Shown piece after piece: positions 7,702 through 18,087 of a stretch of 64,000 nt of DNA (position 1 is its first letter; every line of letters begins with the position of its first letter). The notes below the pieces were generated by a model. The model did no database searches, was not told the origin of the DNA, and worked only from the letters and a program-made list of their open reading frames with translations. Origin of the DNA: Gottfriedia luciferensis. Lineage in GTDB: Bacteria > Bacillota > Bacilli > Bacillales > Bacillaceae_G. Made by a program: the position numbers and the translations under genes. The DNA is taken from contig NZ_MDKC01000036.1 of assembly GCF_001712755.1 (NCBI RefSeq), positions 1-64,000 of the forward strand, written 5' to 3'.

Positions 7702-10700
7702 ATGAAATTTCAAACGAAAACAGAATGGTCACCAGGTTTATTTAGAGATTATTACAATAACGAACATGATGCATGTGGGATCGTAGCCTTTATCAATCGT
7801 TCAATAACTCAAACAAGAGATACGATCGATATTGCTGCCGAAAGTTTACGAAAGATGAATCATCGAGCGGGATTTACAAACGGTGAAGGTGATGGTGTCG
7901 GAATTCAGACTGACATACCTACTCTGCTTTGGCAAGAAAAACTTACATCTGTAGGAATTAGTCCTGAAGTTGTTTCACACCCTTCATTTACAGTAGGACA
8001 TTTCTTCTTAGATGAAAAATCAGAAATACAAACTTTGCTTCAAATTTTTGAGGAAAATGGTTATGAAACTTTATATCATAGTTGTAATCAAACCTTTACT
8101 TCAGCACTTGGTCCGATCGCTCAAGCAGTAGAACCTGAGTTCTTACAAGTAGCTTTACTCCCAATTACAAATCACCAAAGCACAACCCTATTTGATTTAA
8201 CAAATATTATTAGCAAAAAAACAAATGTAACTGTTGTCTCTCTTAGTCAATCAACTTGTGTTTATAAAGTAATGGGAACAATCGATACTTTATTGTCATA
8301 CTATTCAGATTTACAGCACCCTAATTTCCAATCATCTGTTGTGGTAGGTCATAATCGATACTCAACAAACACATCTTCTTCGTTTTCAAGAGTTCAACCA
8401 TTTAGCATGCTAGCTCATAATGGAGAAATTAATACAATCGAACAATTAAGAATTGAAGCAAAACAAATTGGCGCAAATATTAAGCATGGAAATAGTGATT
8501 CACAAGATGTAAATATAACACTTGAGACGCTTATTCATAAATATAACTACTCATTAAAAGAAGCAATGGAACTGTTATTCCCACCTGTACCTGCAGAATA
8601 TGAATCAGATCCAGAAGTAAACACCATTTACAATACGATTCGAAGTACATTTGGACCATATTGTCAAGGTCCAGCAGGTGTACTTACAAGAGAAGGAAAT
8701 GAATTTGTTGCTAGTGTGGACGCTTTAGGTTTACGTCCTGTTTGGTTACTTGAAACAAATGATTATTATGTATTTTCATCCGAGCAAGGCATCCTTTCTC
8801 CAGAATTATTTATAGCCGAGCCACATGCTCTTTCACCTGGAGAAAAAGTCGGTATTAATTTACTAAAAGACCGTGCTCAACTATTAACACACCGTGAATT
8901 AACGCATTTCGTTACAACGAAATTAAACGAAAAATTAACAATGAATCTAGCAAATAAAGAAGCTAATTCAGCTGATTACGTGGAACACTCACCTCCTTCA
9001 ATTCATCCGTTTGAATATGGAGCTTTTGGATGGCAAAAGGAACAAATCCAGTTAGTTGAACAAATGGCCGAAAAAGGTGCAGAACCTATTCGTTCATTAG
9101 GGCATGACGCACCACTAGCATGTTTAGATGAAACTAGAAAAAATCTTTCTGACTTTATGAAAGAAACAGTCGCAGTAGTAACGAACCCTGCGATCGATCG
9201 CGATCGTGAAACAGAGCATTTCTCTATTTCTGTCATATTAGGAAAAAGGCCATCCATTTCAAAGAATGATTCAGGAATTGTTTTTCAACTCCCTTCTCCG
9301 ATATTAGGTGATGGTTTTGTAGGAAATACGCTAAAAGCTAATCGTCAACAACTTACGTATGAAGAAATTCTAAATCTATATCAATTGGAAAATAAACTTT
9401 ATACAATTCAAAGTACATTTTCTAATTTACCTTTAGAAGAAACATTGTCCCAATATAAATACGAAGCAGTAGAAGCTGTAAAAAATGGTGCAGAATGTAT
9501 TGTTATTACAGATGATGAAGCTCATAAAAATAATCAATACTGGATTGATCCGGCCCTTATTACAGCAATAATCCATAATGGACTTGTGAATGCTAAATTA
9601 AGAAGAAACTGTTCGATTGTCTTAAAGACAGCTGCTGTCCGTAATCTTCACGATTTAATGGTAATGAAAGGTTTAGGAGCAGATGCAATTAATCCTCATT
9701 TCCTTTTTGGAACTATTTCAGAATTGGAAGCTCCTGAAAAAATAGTAAAACTTTATGATGTTTTAAATAAAGGAATCGAAAAAGTAATATCAACAATAGG
9801 TATGCATGAGCTACGAGGCTATGCAAAAATGTTCAGTAGCATTGGATTACAAGAAGATATCGCTTCGTCTTTAGGAATTATAAACTTCTTCGGAGATCAA
9901 ACAGTTTCAGGTTTCAAATTATTAGAGGCTGATTCGAAAAAACGTTTTGAAGATTACAACGCAAATAACGCAGCTATGCCAAAATCTTTCCATGTATTCC
10001 CTCGAATTTGGAAAGCTATTGGAGAAACGGCACAAACAGGTAGTTATGAAACATACCGTCAAAAATTAAATCAAATTGAAGAAGAGCGACCAACTACAGT
10101 ACGTCATGCGCTTTCTCTAGTTGAGAGTAGAAAACCAGTTGATTCAAGTCAAGTTTCATTAGAAATAGGCACTCACTCACTACCATTTATTATCAGTTCT
10201 ATGTCATTCGGATCTCAAAATGAAGTTGCTTTTAGAGCATATGCTGAAGGTGCAAATCGACTGAATATGATTAGCTTAAATGGTGAAGGTGGAGAAATCC
10301 AAGATATGATTGGAAAATATCCAAACACTCGTGGACAGCAAATTGCTTCAGGGCGATTCGGAGTTAATGCTAACTTACTTCACTCTTCTAACTTAATTGA
10401 GATTAAAATTGGTCAAGGTGCAAAACCTGGTGAAGGTGGCCATTTACCAGCTTCAAAGGTTACACAAAAAATTGCGGAAACGAGAAATGCAACACTTGGT
10501 TCTGATTTAATATCACCTTCAAATAATCATGATATTTATTCAATTGAAGATTTAGCTCAAATGATTAGTGAAATTAAAGCTGTTAATCCAAAAGCAAAAG
10601 TTGCTGTAAAAGTCCCTGTTGTTCCTAATATCGGCACAATAGCTGTTGGTATTGCAAAAGCGGGTGCAAACTTTATCAATATTAGCGGTTTTGATGGAGG

Positions 10701-12093
10701 AACTGGTGCTGCCCGTGTTCATGCAATTCAAAATGTAGGTTTACCAGTTGAAATTGGTGTTCGTGCAGCCCACAATGCACTACTAGAATCTGGTTTACGT
10801 AATTCTGTTGAGATTTGGGCAGATGGCGGAATGAAAAGCGTAAATGATGTAGTAAAAATGATGATTTTAGGTGCAAACCGAATCGGATTTGGAACTTTAT
10901 CAATGATTGCAATCGGTTGTACAACATGTCGTGGTTGTCATTTAGATACATGCCACGTTGGTATTGCAACACAAATCGAGTCAGAAATTGAAGCAATGCG
11001 TCACGGTTTAAGAAAATTCACACCTAGACAACTAGAAACAGCAGTAACAAATTTAGTACAATTCTTCACTGCATTCAAAGATGAATTGCAAGTGATTGTT
11101 GGTTCATTAGGAGTAAAAAATGCTCAAGAGCTTGTTGGTAAAACTGAATTCTTAAAACAAACAAGATTTTTAGATACGCTAAGTTTAACTAATTTATTAT
11201 CTACTAATAAAATTGAGGATAAAGAATATGTACTTTCGAATGGAGAATCTGCTAAAGTACTTCAAAGTAATGACGTTGGGGTTTATGCAAAGGTTGACAA
11301 TGAATATCGCCATGCTGGCAGTTTATTAATCCATGACCTAGTAGTAAAAAAACAAACGCAAGGTGTAGCTTCCCCTGTCGAGATTAGCTTCGAGGATCAA
11401 TCCATTCCTGGAAATGGATTAGGAACCTATACAGTAGAAGATTATTCTATATTCGTTCAAGGCGGAGCTCAAGATGGTGTTGCGAAAACTGCTTTTGGTG
11501 GAACGATATTTATTAGTAAAGCTGTAGGAGCTAACGGACAATTCTTTGGTGGTTCGGTCGGAAAATGCTTTGCATATGGAGCACAAAAAGGACAATTCTT
11601 TATCCAAGGTAACGCTGACTCGCGAGCAGGCATTCGTTTATCAGGAGCAGATGTTGTAATTGGTGGCCGTAACCATTCTAGTCAATCTATTTCACAGAAA
11701 ACTCGCCTTGGTGCAAAAGCAAATATAAACGGTTTTGCTTTTGAATATATGACTGGTGGTCGTGCAGTTGTTTTAGGAGATCCAGGTCCATGGATGTGTG
11801 CGGGCATGACTGGCGGAGTAATCTACGTTCGAAACTCATCTGAATTAGGCCTTACTAAGGAAGCTTACCAAAATCGAATCGCAAAAGGTGCAAGTGTAAG
11901 CATTGTACCAGTCGATGAAACTGGTAAAAACGATCTAAATGAATTGTTAGAGAAATATATATCACTTTTAACTCAGCATAATCAGCATGACGAAGCTGAA
12001 TTCGTTCAAAGTTTATTAGACGACATTGAACAAAACTTCTTACAAATTAAACCTAAAAAAGAACAAGCGGATCCGTCTGTTTCAACTGAATGA
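7702..12093 (+). CDS. gltB: Glutamate synthase large subunit, stand-alone
   Basis: The protein has 1463 residues and makes glutamate from glutamine and 2-oxoglutarate. Domain order: class-II glutamine amidotransferase with catalytic Cys25 in DACGIV (the first 24 residues would be a processed propeptide), central domain, FMN-binding synthase domain (around 800-1180) and C-terminal GXGXG beta-helix (around 1230-1450). The 3Fe-4S ligands follow the family spacing C-x5-C-x4-C: Cys1073, Cys1079 and Cys1084. AGGAGG lies before the ATG. No small subunit (GltD) gene or gltC-like regulator is adjacent. Either a distant gltD supplies electrons or the enzyme uses ferredoxin. It is slightly shorter than B. 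subtilis GltA (about 1520). Confidence 0.93.
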   Translation: MKFQTKTEWSPGLFRDYYNNEHDACGIVAFINRSITQTRDTIDIAAESLRKMNHRAGFTNGEGDGVGIQTDIPTLLWQEKLTSVGISPEVVSHPSFTVGHFFLDEKSEIQTLLQIFEENGYETLYHSCNQTFTSALGPIAQAVEPEFLQVALLPITNHQSTTLFDLTNIISKKTNVTVVSLSQSTCVYKVMGTIDTLLSYYSDLQHPNFQSSVVVGHNRYSTNTSSSFSRVQPFSMLAHNGEINTIEQLRIEAKQIGANIKHGNSDSQDVNITLETLIHKYNYSLKEAMELLFPPVPAEYESDPEVNTIYNTIRSTFGPYCQGPAGVLTREGNEFVASVDALGLRPVWLLETNDYYVFSSEQGILSPELFIAEPHALSPGEKVGINLLKDRAQLLTHRELTHFVTTKLNEKLTMNLANKEANSADYVEHSPPSIHPFEYGAFGWQKEQIQLVEQMAEKGAEPIRSLGHDAPLACLDETRKNLSDFMKETVAVVTNPAIDRDRETEHFSISVILGKRPSISKNDSGIVFQLPSPILGDGFVGNTLKANRQQLTYEEILNLYQLENKLYTIQSTFSNLPLEETLSQYKYEAVEAVKNGAECIVITDDEAHKNNQYWIDPALITAIIHNGLVNAKLRRNCSIVLKTAAVRNLHDLMVMKGLGADAINPHFLFGTISELEAPEKIVKLYDVLNKGIEKVISTIGMHELRGYAKMFSSIGLQEDIASSLGIINFFGDQTVSGFKLLEADSKKRFEDYNANNAAMPKSFHVFPRIWKAIGETAQTGSYETYRQKLNQIEEERPTTVRHALSLVESRKPVDSSQVSLEIGTHSLPFIISSMSFGSQNEVAFRAYAEGANRLNMISLNGEGGEIQDMIGKYPNTRGQQIASGRFGVNANLLHSSNLIEIKIGQGAKPGEGGHLPASKVTQKIAETRNATLGSDLISPSNNHDIYSIEDLAQMISEIKAVNPKAKVAVKVPVVPNIGTIAVGIAKAGANFINISGFDGGTGAARVHAIQNVGLPVEIGVRAAHNALLESGLRNSVEIWADGGMKSVNDVVKMMILGANRIGFGTLSMIAIGCTTCRGCHLDTCHVGIATQIESEIEAMRHGLRKFTPRQLETAVTNLVQFFTAFKDELQVIVGSLGVKNAQELVGKTEFLKQTRFLDTLSLTNLLSTNKIEDKEYVLSNGESAKVLQSNDVGVYAKVDNEYRHAGSLLIHDLVVKKQTQGVASPVEISFEDQSIPGNGLGTYTVEDYSIFVQGGAQDGVAKTAFGGTIFISKAVGANGQFFGGSVGKCFAYGAQKGQFFIQGNADSRAGIRLSGADVVIGGRNHSSQSISQKTRLGAKANINGFAFEYMTGGRAVVLGDPGPWMCAGMTGGVIYVRNSSELGLTKEAYQNRIAKGASVSIVPVDETGKNDLNELLEKYISLLTQHNQHDEAEFVQSLLDDIEQNFLQIKPKKEQADPSVSTE

Positions 12094-12100
12094 TTTTATA

Positions 12101-12131
12101 AAAAAGAAGCGAAATATTTTCGCTTCTTTTT
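12101..12131 (+). terminator. Terminator of gltB
   Basis: A 14-bp stem (12101-12114 with 12118-12131) with a 3-nt loop, ending in six T. The left end of repeat element copy 1 begins one base after it. Confidence 0.9.
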
Positions 12132-12132
12132 T

Positions 12133-12648
12133 CATCGTTTTGAAATATAAAATGGGTAATAGGAAAAAAGGACAAGAATTGAACATTTATTTATTGATGA
12201 AATTATCATTTTTTATGATCTATTAATTGGTTTTATATGTTATCTGTTAGAGCAATTTATGATTTCAATAACACTAGAAATGGTCTTTTTCATAAGTTAA
12301 AAATTATGATCTAACTTTTAGAAAAACAAATTCTACTGATTAGATTAATTAATGGTCGATATTAATTGACCTACAAACTGATTTGATATACAACAATAGG
12401 TTACGCTAAGTAAAGGCTATTTGATTAGGATTTATTGCAGACTTTTTTTGATGAATAAGTTGATTGGAACGAAAGGGTGCTCGACTCCTATGGGATTAGC
12501 GGGAAGGCTGAGACCCCACAGGTTTGCCGAGGAGGCTAAAGAATCTCGCCCCATGGAAAGCGAGCATTCTGTAGTGGAAATCAACATCACTCTACTCCTT
12601 TTACGAAAATTTGGTATTTTATTGACAAGGTTATTTTTCATAGCTCTA
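12133..12648 (-). mobile_element. Terminator-associated non-autonomous element, copy 1
   Basis: This non-coding element of about 516 bp aligns along its whole length with the reverse complement of copy 3 (52236-52720). Shared segments include GAAATATAAAATGG just inside one end, AATAACACTAGA, AAAGGCTATTTGATTAGGAT, the palindromic core (about 12456-12590) and ACGAAAATTTGGTA near the other end. Its ends are CATCGTTTTGAAA and a degenerate TTTTTCATAGC, decayed forms of the family end CAGnnnGTTGAAA. It abuts the gltB terminator. It encodes no protein that I accept; the frames through the core (for example one reading GCSTPMG) are by-products of the repeat. Confidence 0.8.
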
Positions 12649-12947
12649 CCACCTTTTTAATAGTAAAACCCTTTCATTTTTAAGTTCGAAATCTTTTAAT
12701 TTAACTAATAATTTAATCTTTTTTCTCATTCATATATTTAACATAATTTATTAAAAAATTGTATTGATAATGCGTGTAGTTCATTGTATAGTTACAGGAT
12801 GTTACATGAGAAAAAGTAAAAGTTACTTTTAACTGAAGTAATTTTGAAAAACACTCGATGTAATAAATAGTAGATTAGTAGTAATATAGTTAAACGTTCA
12901 TATTTCATTACAAGCATTAAGCTAGACAAACAAAAAGGAGTAATACA
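12649..12947 (+). other. Upstream region of ygaE
   Basis: About 300 bp of AT-rich sequence between repeat copy 1 and ygaE. It contains one good SigA promoter (listed separately). Otherwise I see nothing but short A/T runs and a small hairpin near 12820-12832 (AAAGTTACTTT). Confidence 0.5.
12764..12792 (+). promoter_or_regulatory. Candidate SigA promoter of ygaE
   Basis: TTGATA (12764-12769) and TATAGT (12787-12792) with a 17-bp spacer. It lies 156 bp upstream of the start codon, implying a leader of about 150 nt. Confidence 0.55.
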
Positions 12948-14045
12948 ATGAGATTAGGAGCGCGTGTTCTAAAAACTGGTATAGCTATTACGCTCGCCAT
13001 TTATAGCGCGATGTTTTTTGATTTATCAACAGCTTCGATTGCAGGTATCTCTGCTATTTCGGCATTAAAATCATCAGTAAACCAATCATATAAGTCGTTA
13101 ATTGAACAACTTCAAGCTAACTTGATTGGTGCGATACTGGCAATTATTGCAGTGATTACTCTAGGGAATAATCCAGTCATTATAGGATTTACATGTATTC
13201 TCGTGATTATCATTACATTAAAACTAAAACTCGAAAATACAATTGCTACAACTTTAGTTACTGTTGTCGTTATTATGGAGGTAAGTACAAGTACCGAACA
13301 CTTTGCCATTTTTACTTTCGATCGTATTTTGGCAGTAACAATTGGTGTTTTAGCTGCATCATTTGTAAATATTTTCTTAATGCCTCCAAATTATGAAAAA
13401 AAATTATCTCGTGGCATGATTTCGATCACTGAACAAACAAATAAATTAATGATGATGGCTCTACACAAAACTGTTAGCCATAATGGATTAAAAGATGAAA
13501 TTTATCAATTAAAAGAAATCATGAGAAATGTTACGAAAATATATCGCTTATACAAAGAAGACCGAATCATTCTTGTTGGTCGTAAGAAAAAAGAGCATGA
13601 AAAATCTCGTAAAATCGTATTGTTTAGACAAATGCTTGTCACAGCCGATAACGCATTTGATACGTTAAAAGCTTTAAACCGATTAGAATATGAAATTAAT
13701 GCATCTCCGAAAGAGTTCCAAGATTTAATTAAAAATGAACTAACATGCTTAATGCAATACCATGAGCATGCATTAATGAAATTAATTGGGAAAGTAAACT
13801 GTGATCAAACCTCCCCACTTCATAGAGAAGAAAATATTTTAAAAGATAAATTAACAAAGGCATTCTTGGACCACCATGATCTTAATGACGAAGAGAAACA
13901 AAAAACATGGTTGCATTTATTCCAAGTAGTATCTGCCATTTTAGAATATAGTGAAAATGTTGAGCATTTAAATACACTCGTTGATAGCCATCAAACTTAT
14001 CACAAAGAATACCAAGTTCAAGTTGAACAGGTTGAAACAATGTAA
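12948..14045 (+). CDS. ygaE: Aromatic acid exporter family protein YgaE (UPF0421)
   Basis: A 365-residue protein. Residues 1-140 hold about four to five membrane helices of the ArAE_1 type, with the opening MRLGARVLKTGIAITLA conserved in this family. The remaining ~220 residues are a soluble helical part rich in Lys and Glu. An AAAGGAG site precedes the ATG. B. subtilis has YgaE and YqjA of this type, and ygaE sits between gsaB and ygaD as here. Export of small aromatic or organic acids is inferred from the family name only. Confidence 0.85.
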   Translation: MRLGARVLKTGIAITLAIYSAMFFDLSTASIAGISAISALKSSVNQSYKSLIEQLQANLIGAILAIIAVITLGNNPVIIGFTCILVIIITLKLKLENTIATTLVTVVVIMEVSTSTEHFAIFTFDRILAVTIGVLAASFVNIFLMPPNYEKKLSRGMISITEQTNKLMMMALHKTVSHNGLKDEIYQLKEIMRNVTKIYRLYKEDRIILVGRKKKEHEKSRKIVLFRQMLVTADNAFDTLKALNRLEYEINASPKEFQDLIKNELTCLMQYHEHALMKLIGKVNCDQTSPLHREENILKDKLTKAFLDHHDLNDEEKQKTWLHLFQVVSAILEYSENVEHLNTLVDSHQTYHKEYQVQVEQVETM

Positions 14046-14075
14046 AGCCTCCAATTGTGGAGGCTTTTTATTTTT
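14046..14075 (+). terminator. Terminator of ygaE
   Basis: GCCTCCA pairs with TGGAGGC around ATTG, followed by TTTTTATTTTT. The stem starts at the stop codon. Confidence 0.92.
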
Positions 14076-14094
14076 GGTTTAAATCAAAGTAAGT

Positions 14095-14500
14095 GGGGTA
14101 TCTCGATGGTGTTCTTAAATTTGATATTGATTTTTTCAATCCTTGCCATGATAAATAGCCGATTTTTATCCATTTTCAGATCATTTGGACGGAATTTAGA
14201 GTGATATTGCTCGTTTCCTGCAGAGAGTATCTATTTTCGGGCGATTATTCTGTGGGAATACGATAACCGGTATAGGTAATTTATAATCGTATTTGCGATT
14301 CTTGAAACTTTAATTGCAGTTTTGCTTATTTTATTTGCGATTCTTGATTCCTTAATTGCAGTTCTGCCAATTTTATTTGCTATTTCCGCATATTAATTGC
14401 TGTTCGTTGTTTAATTTACACTTTAACTTCAATTATTCACATATTCACAGTTTGCGATCTTCTCACACTAATTTGCAGTACAGATTTAATTCGTCAATAC
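14095..14500 (+). repeat. Second dispersed non-coding element, copy A, with tandem 42-bp units
   Basis: This gap of about 500 bp between convergent ygaE and ygaD is homologous to the reverse complement of 38262-38690. Shared landmarks in order: GGGGTATCTCG (14096-14106), a CGATTTTTATCC-like segment, TTAGAGTGATATTGCT, a hairpin around GGTATAGGTA (14261-14277), and tandem units ATTTGCGATTCTTGA..TTAATTGCAGTT (14290-14417) with a degenerate unit at about 14453-14490. The tandem units are 42 bp long, three clear copies. No open frame or RNA gene is evident in it. Confidence 0.65.
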
Positions 14501-14544
14501 ACTTCTTCTTACAAAATGTATTTACACAGCTTCAAATACAAAAA

Positions 14545-14567
14545 AGCACAAAGAATTTCTTTGTGCT
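14545..14567 (-). terminator. Terminator of ygaD
   Basis: AGCACAAAG pairs with CTTTGTGCT around a 5-nt loop. On the minus strand a run of five T follows. Confidence 0.85.
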
Positions 14568-14577
14568 AACTAATCTT

Positions 14578-16338
14578 CTATACCGAACTCGAGCTAGTTT
14601 CTAAATTTTGAATTTCAAACAAATGATAGTAAGCTTCTTTTTTAGCCATTAATTCCTCATGAGAACCAATTTCGACAATATGACCTTGATCAATATAAAC
14701 GATTTTATCCACATGTGTAATGGTAGATAATCTATGTGCAATAAATATTGTTGTACGGTTCTTTGCTAGTTCTTGAATTGCGTCTTGGATATACCTTTCA
14801 TTTTCTAAATCAAGAGCTGAAGTAGCTTCATCAAATATTAGAATGGAAGGATTTCTTAAAAATACACGGGCAATAGCTACACGTTGTTTTTGACCACCAG
14901 AAAGCTTTACTCCTCTTTCCCCAACAAGCGTGTCATATCCATCTGGTAAACTCATGATAAAATCATGTGCATTGGCTGCTTTGGCAGCTGCAATAATTTC
15001 TTCTTCACTAGCACTCGGATTCCCATAATGAATATTCGATTTTACAGTATCACTAAATAGAAAATTGTCTTGTAAAACGATACCGATTTTTTCACGCATA
15101 CTTTTTAAATCAAAATCCCTTATGTCGACACCATCAATTTTAATAGACCCTTTTGTTACGTCATAAAAACGTGGTATTAAACTAACTAACGAAGATTTTC
15201 CTCCACCACTCGATCCAACCAATGCAATCTTTTGACCAGGTTCAATTTGAAAAGTTACATCTTGAATGACCTCATCATCAACGGCATTATATTGAAAAGA
15301 TACGTGATTAAAGTGTATTTGACCATCTAACTTCTTTGCATAAATTGGATTTTCCCTATTAACGATGTCATACTTTTCATCCATTAATTCAAAGACACGG
15401 TCCATCGATGCAAATGATTGTGTTAATGCTGTTGAAGAATTCGCTAATCTTCTAAGCGGATCATATAAACGATCAATATATCCAACGAACGCTACCATCT
15501 CTCCAAGTGTTAAGTGACCATGGATAACTTGATATGCAGAGAATCCGATAATTAATAATGGTCCAATATCAGTTAATGTATTTATAATTGTAAACGTACT
15601 CGCATTCCAGCCTGTATGTTTAAGAGCACGATCTAAAAACTCACCATTTTTTTCTTTAAATAGTCCGCTTTCATAATCTTCTAATGCAAAACTACGTGTT
15701 ACTTGCATTCCCTGAATTCTTTCTGTTAAGAATCCTTGTAAAACAGCTAAAGCTTGAGATCTTTGACGAGTCAAAAATCGAAGTCGACCGAAAAAGTACT
15801 TTACTGCTAATGTATAAAATGGCAGCACGATTAATGATACAAGCGTTAACTTTACATCCATTGTTAACATGATTGTTACTGTAATTAAGATTGTAATTAA
15901 GTCTAACCAAACATTCATTAACCCAGTAATAACAAAGTCTTTAGTCGATTCAACATCATTTATTACTCGTGAAATGACTTCACCTGTCTTTGCATTAGCA
16001 TAATATCTTAAGCTGAGTTTTTGTAAATGTTTAAATAAATGATCTCTAATGTCAAATAAAATTCGACTACCGATATATTGAGCATAATACTGTCTGAAAT
16101 ACTCAATAGGTGGTCTTACAATAACAAAAATTCCAAATGCAATTAACATAATGTAAATAAGATGTGAACTTTTAGTTGCAATTGGTAATGATGAATTAAT
16201 GATATTATCAACTACATATTTTAATAAAAACGGTAATATTAATGGGATTCCAAATTTAACGATACCGACAGCAATCGTTATAAAAATATGAAATCGATAT
16301 GGTTTAACAAATTTTAAATAACGTTTAATACTTCCCAT
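14578..16338 (-). CDS. ygaD: ABC exporter with fused membrane and ATPase domains (YgaD)
   Basis: The 586-residue half-transporter is expected to work as a homodimer in the cytoplasmic membrane. Residues ~15-310 form six transmembrane helices of the ABC_membrane type. The ATPase follows with Walker [10 protein letters not shown] (about 375-383), signature LSGGQKQR (around 480), Walker B ILIFDEAT and the His switch FIAHRLST. B. subtilis YgaD, at the same place, is about 580 residues. Related proteins export drugs or lipids; the substrate is unknown. The gene is followed by its own terminator and separated from ygaC by a long hairpin. Confidence 0.9.
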   Translation of the reverse strand: MGSIKRYLKFVKPYRFHIFITIAVGIVKFGIPLILPFLLKYVVDNIINSSLPIATKSSHLIYIMLIAFGIFVIVRPPIEYFRQYYAQYIGSRILFDIRDHLFKHLQKLSLRYYANAKTGEVISRVINDVESTKDFVITGLMNVWLDLITILITVTIMLTMDVKLTLVSLIVLPFYTLAVKYFFGRLRFLTRQRSQALAVLQGFLTERIQGMQVTRSFALEDYESGLFKEKNGEFLDRALKHTGWNASTFTIINTLTDIGPLLIIGFSAYQVIHGHLTLGEMVAFVGYIDRLYDPLRRLANSSTALTQSFASMDRVFELMDEKYDIVNRENPIYAKKLDGQIHFNHVSFQYNAVDDEVIQDVTFQIEPGQKIALVGSSGGGKSSLVSLIPRFYDVTKGSIKIDGVDIRDFDLKSMREKIGIVLQDNFLFSDTVKSNIHYGNPSASEEEIIAAAKAANAHDFIMSLPDGYDTLVGERGVKLSGGQKQRVAIARVFLRNPSILIFDEATSALDLENERYIQDAIQELAKNRTTIFIAHRLSTITHVDKIVYIDQGHIVEIGSHEELMAKKEAYYHLFEIQNLETSSSSV

Positions 16339-16366
16339 ATTTTCATCCTTTCATATCATTCAAAAA

Positions 16367-16432
16367 GAAACTGTTGAGCAATCTCTTTGAGATGATTAAT
16401 TCTCAAAAAGACTTAGTCCGCTCAACAGTTTC
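16367..16432 (-). terminator. Large terminator of ygaC
   Basis: A 13-bp perfect outer stem GAAACTGTTGAGC/GCTCAACAGTTTC (16367-16379 with 16420-16432) contains an inner TTTGAGA/TCTCAAA hairpin. On the minus strand TTTTTG follows. The two-layer structure lies between ygaC and ygaD and should isolate them. Confidence 0.85.
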
Positions 16433-16434
16433 GA

Positions 16435-16965
16435 TTAATCACGATACATTAAGAATCGTTCATACCAATTATCAATAAAATCGGTAGCAAACGGCCCTTT
16501 TCGTTGATGAATTAATTCCTTTAAATAACCTAAGTTCTTTTTTAAGATTGGGTCAATAATAGGAGGATAATTCATTATTTGTCGATGATTCTCATATTCA
16601 TCTTCATCTAACAGCACGTAAGTCATGTCTGGAAAAACTTTAATATCTAGATCATAGTCAATATACTTAATGGCACCATCTTCATAGACAAATGGTGAGC
16701 TAATATTACAGTAATAGTAAACTCCATCTTCTCTAATCATTCCAATGACATTAAACCAATAATCCATATCAAAGTAACAAATTGCTGGCTCTCGTGTAAC
16801 CCATGTTCTACCGTCCGATTCAGTTACAAGCGTGCGATCATTTGCGCCAATTACTAACTGCTGCGTCCCTTTTAAAATGGTTGTCTCTTCCCATATACGA
16901 TGAATATGTCCATTATGTTTGTAACTATGTATCTGTATTTTTTCTCCTGGTTTGGGAACGTTCAT
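16435..16965 (-). CDS. ygaC: YgaC/Ntdp nucleoside tri- and diphosphatase (DUF402)
   Basis: A 176-residue protein of the DUF402 beta-barrel family (UPF0374). S. aureus Ntdp and its relatives remove phosphate from nucleoside tri- and diphosphates in a metal-dependent way, as known from the family. Typical segments are the N-terminal [19 protein letters not shown] and the acidic stretch [13 protein letters not shown], which supplies metal ligands. The ATG at 16965 (MNVPKPG) follows AAGGGAG by 6 nt; the earlier ATG at 17004 is rejected. Gene order ygaD-ygaC-ygaB agrees with B. subtilis. Confidence 0.88.
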   Translation of the reverse strand: MNVPKPGEKIQIHSYKHNGHIHRIWEETTILKGTQQLVIGANDRTLVTESDGRTWVTREPAICYFDMDYWFNVIGMIREDGVYYYCNISSPFVYEDGAIKYIDYDLDIKVFPDMTYVLLDEDEYENHRQIMNYPPIIDPILKKNLGYLKELIHQRKGPFATDFIDNWYERFLMYRD

Positions 16966-17095
16966 TGTTTCTCCCTTCTTTCTAGTGTGGACGCATTTCA
17001 ACACTTTATTTATACTTTACACTTCTATTATAACTAGTTCTTATCCATTTTTAAACAAAAGGGAGGTTAATTTGGTAAAATGACCCATTGTTTTT

Positions 17096-17353
17096 TTATT
17101 TTAATGCAATTTTCCTCTCATCTGAGAAAGATTTAATTATTTGCTGTGTTTGTATTAGAAAGGTGTCTTGGATAGCTTTTAATTCAGATCTCATTATATG
17201 TATTTCATCTTGGATAGAAGACAATTTTGACAAATCCTCTAATTCAAATAGTTGGTTTTCAATTTCTTGACATCGTTCAATTTCTTCTTGAATCTTTATT
17301 AACTGATCCATTGTTTCAAGCTGACGACTTACCAATTCATCGAATACTTGCAT
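17096..17353 (-). CDS. ygaB: YgaB-like short coiled-coil protein
   Basis: An 85-residue, highly charged protein predicted to be one long helix or coiled coil: FDELVSRQLETMDQLIKIQEEIERCQEIE and heptad-like Leu/Ile spacing to the end. It matches the recalled YgaB family in size, start and position between ygaC and sspE. The frame opens at 17365, but the ATG at 17353 is better placed relative to AGGATGG. Function unknown. Confidence 0.75.
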   Translation of the reverse strand: MQVFDELVSRQLETMDQLIKIQEEIERCQEIENQLFELEDLSKLSSIQDEIHIMRSELKAIQDTFLIQTQQIIKSFSDERKIALK

Positions 17354-17499
17354 ACCATTCACCATCCTTATTTCATTATTACACTATTTCTTGAAAACTA
17401 ACATAATCCCTTTGACTACATTTGACGATATTTGACTATTGAGAAGAAATTAATAATTCTATGTAGATTTTAAATGTTGGGCATAAATACACGAAGGTA

Positions 17500-17530
17500 A
17501 AAGAGCACCCTTAATATAAGGGTGCTCTTT
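17500..17530. terminator. Strong hairpin between sspE and ygaB
   Basis: AAAGAGCACCCTTA and TAAGGGTGCTCTTT form a 14-bp stem with a 3-nt loop and TTTTTG on the plus side, CTCTTTTACC on the minus side. It most likely ends the sspE transcript, which would then have a 127-nt tail with no gene in it. Confidence 0.8.
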
Positions 17531-17657
17531 TTGAACGTTCTTTATAACAACTAGACTGCATGATCTCTCATCAGACAGGAAGATGAATATAGAAAGTAAA
17601 TTACTTTACTCACTACTCTCATCAACAGCGCACTTCTAGTAAGTTTCTTTTAGGTTA

Positions 17658-17957
17658 TTATTGTTGGTTTTGTTGTCCAAAGTTGCTAGAAGAAGATCTT
17701 TGTGCAGATTTTGCATTTGCTTCTCTCACAGCTTGAACATCAGTTTCACTTGCAAACTCTTGTCCAAAACTTTGGTTTTGTTGTCCAAAGTTTTTAGATG
17801 CAGCTTTTTGAGTAGATTGTGCATTAGCTCCTCTAACTGCTTGAACATCAGTTTCACTTGAAAACTCTTGTCCAAAACTTTGGTTTTGTTGTTTTACTTT
17901 GCCAATGTTAGTTCCAGATGCTGTTTTTCCAGCATTGAATTGATTGTTGTTGTTCAT
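17658..17957 (-). CDS. sspE: Gamma-type small acid-soluble spore protein SspE
   Basis: A 99-residue Gln/Asn/Ser-rich protein with two internal repeats, each containing NQSFGQEF-S/A-SETDVQAVR (residues ~25-43 and ~60-78). EFxSETD is the GPR germination-protease cleavage site of gamma-type SASP. The protein stores amino acids in the spore core and is degraded at germination; unlike alpha/beta SASP it does not coat DNA. GGAGGTG lies 8 nt before the ATG. Expression from a SigG promoter in the forespore is expected from the family but I did not delineate the promoter. Confidence 0.95.
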   Translation of the reverse strand: MNNNNQFNAGKTASGTNIGKVKQQNQSFGQEFSSETDVQAVRGANAQSTQKAASKNFGQQNQSFGQEFASETDVQAVREANAKSAQRSSSSNFGQQNQQ

Positions 17958-18087
17958 GATTTATCACCTCCACGAATAATATGATGTCCATTAATCGGAG
18001 TAATATGTAAAAAACTTTACTTTATTTTTTTGTTTAATGAACTGTTCGAGTGGAAAACTATGAGAAGAAATTTAAAGGAGGCTTATT

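Noticed and set aside
9003-9257. Minus-strand frames inside gltB (also 10682-10996 and 11419-11607)
   Set aside because: Shadows of a long conserved gene; no ribosome site and no family resemblance.
12421-12660. Frames reading GCSTPMGLAGRLRPHR and similar (also at 52233-52421 and 55725-56105)
   Set aside because: They run through the palindromic core of the dispersed element, occur on both strands, and have no ribosome site.
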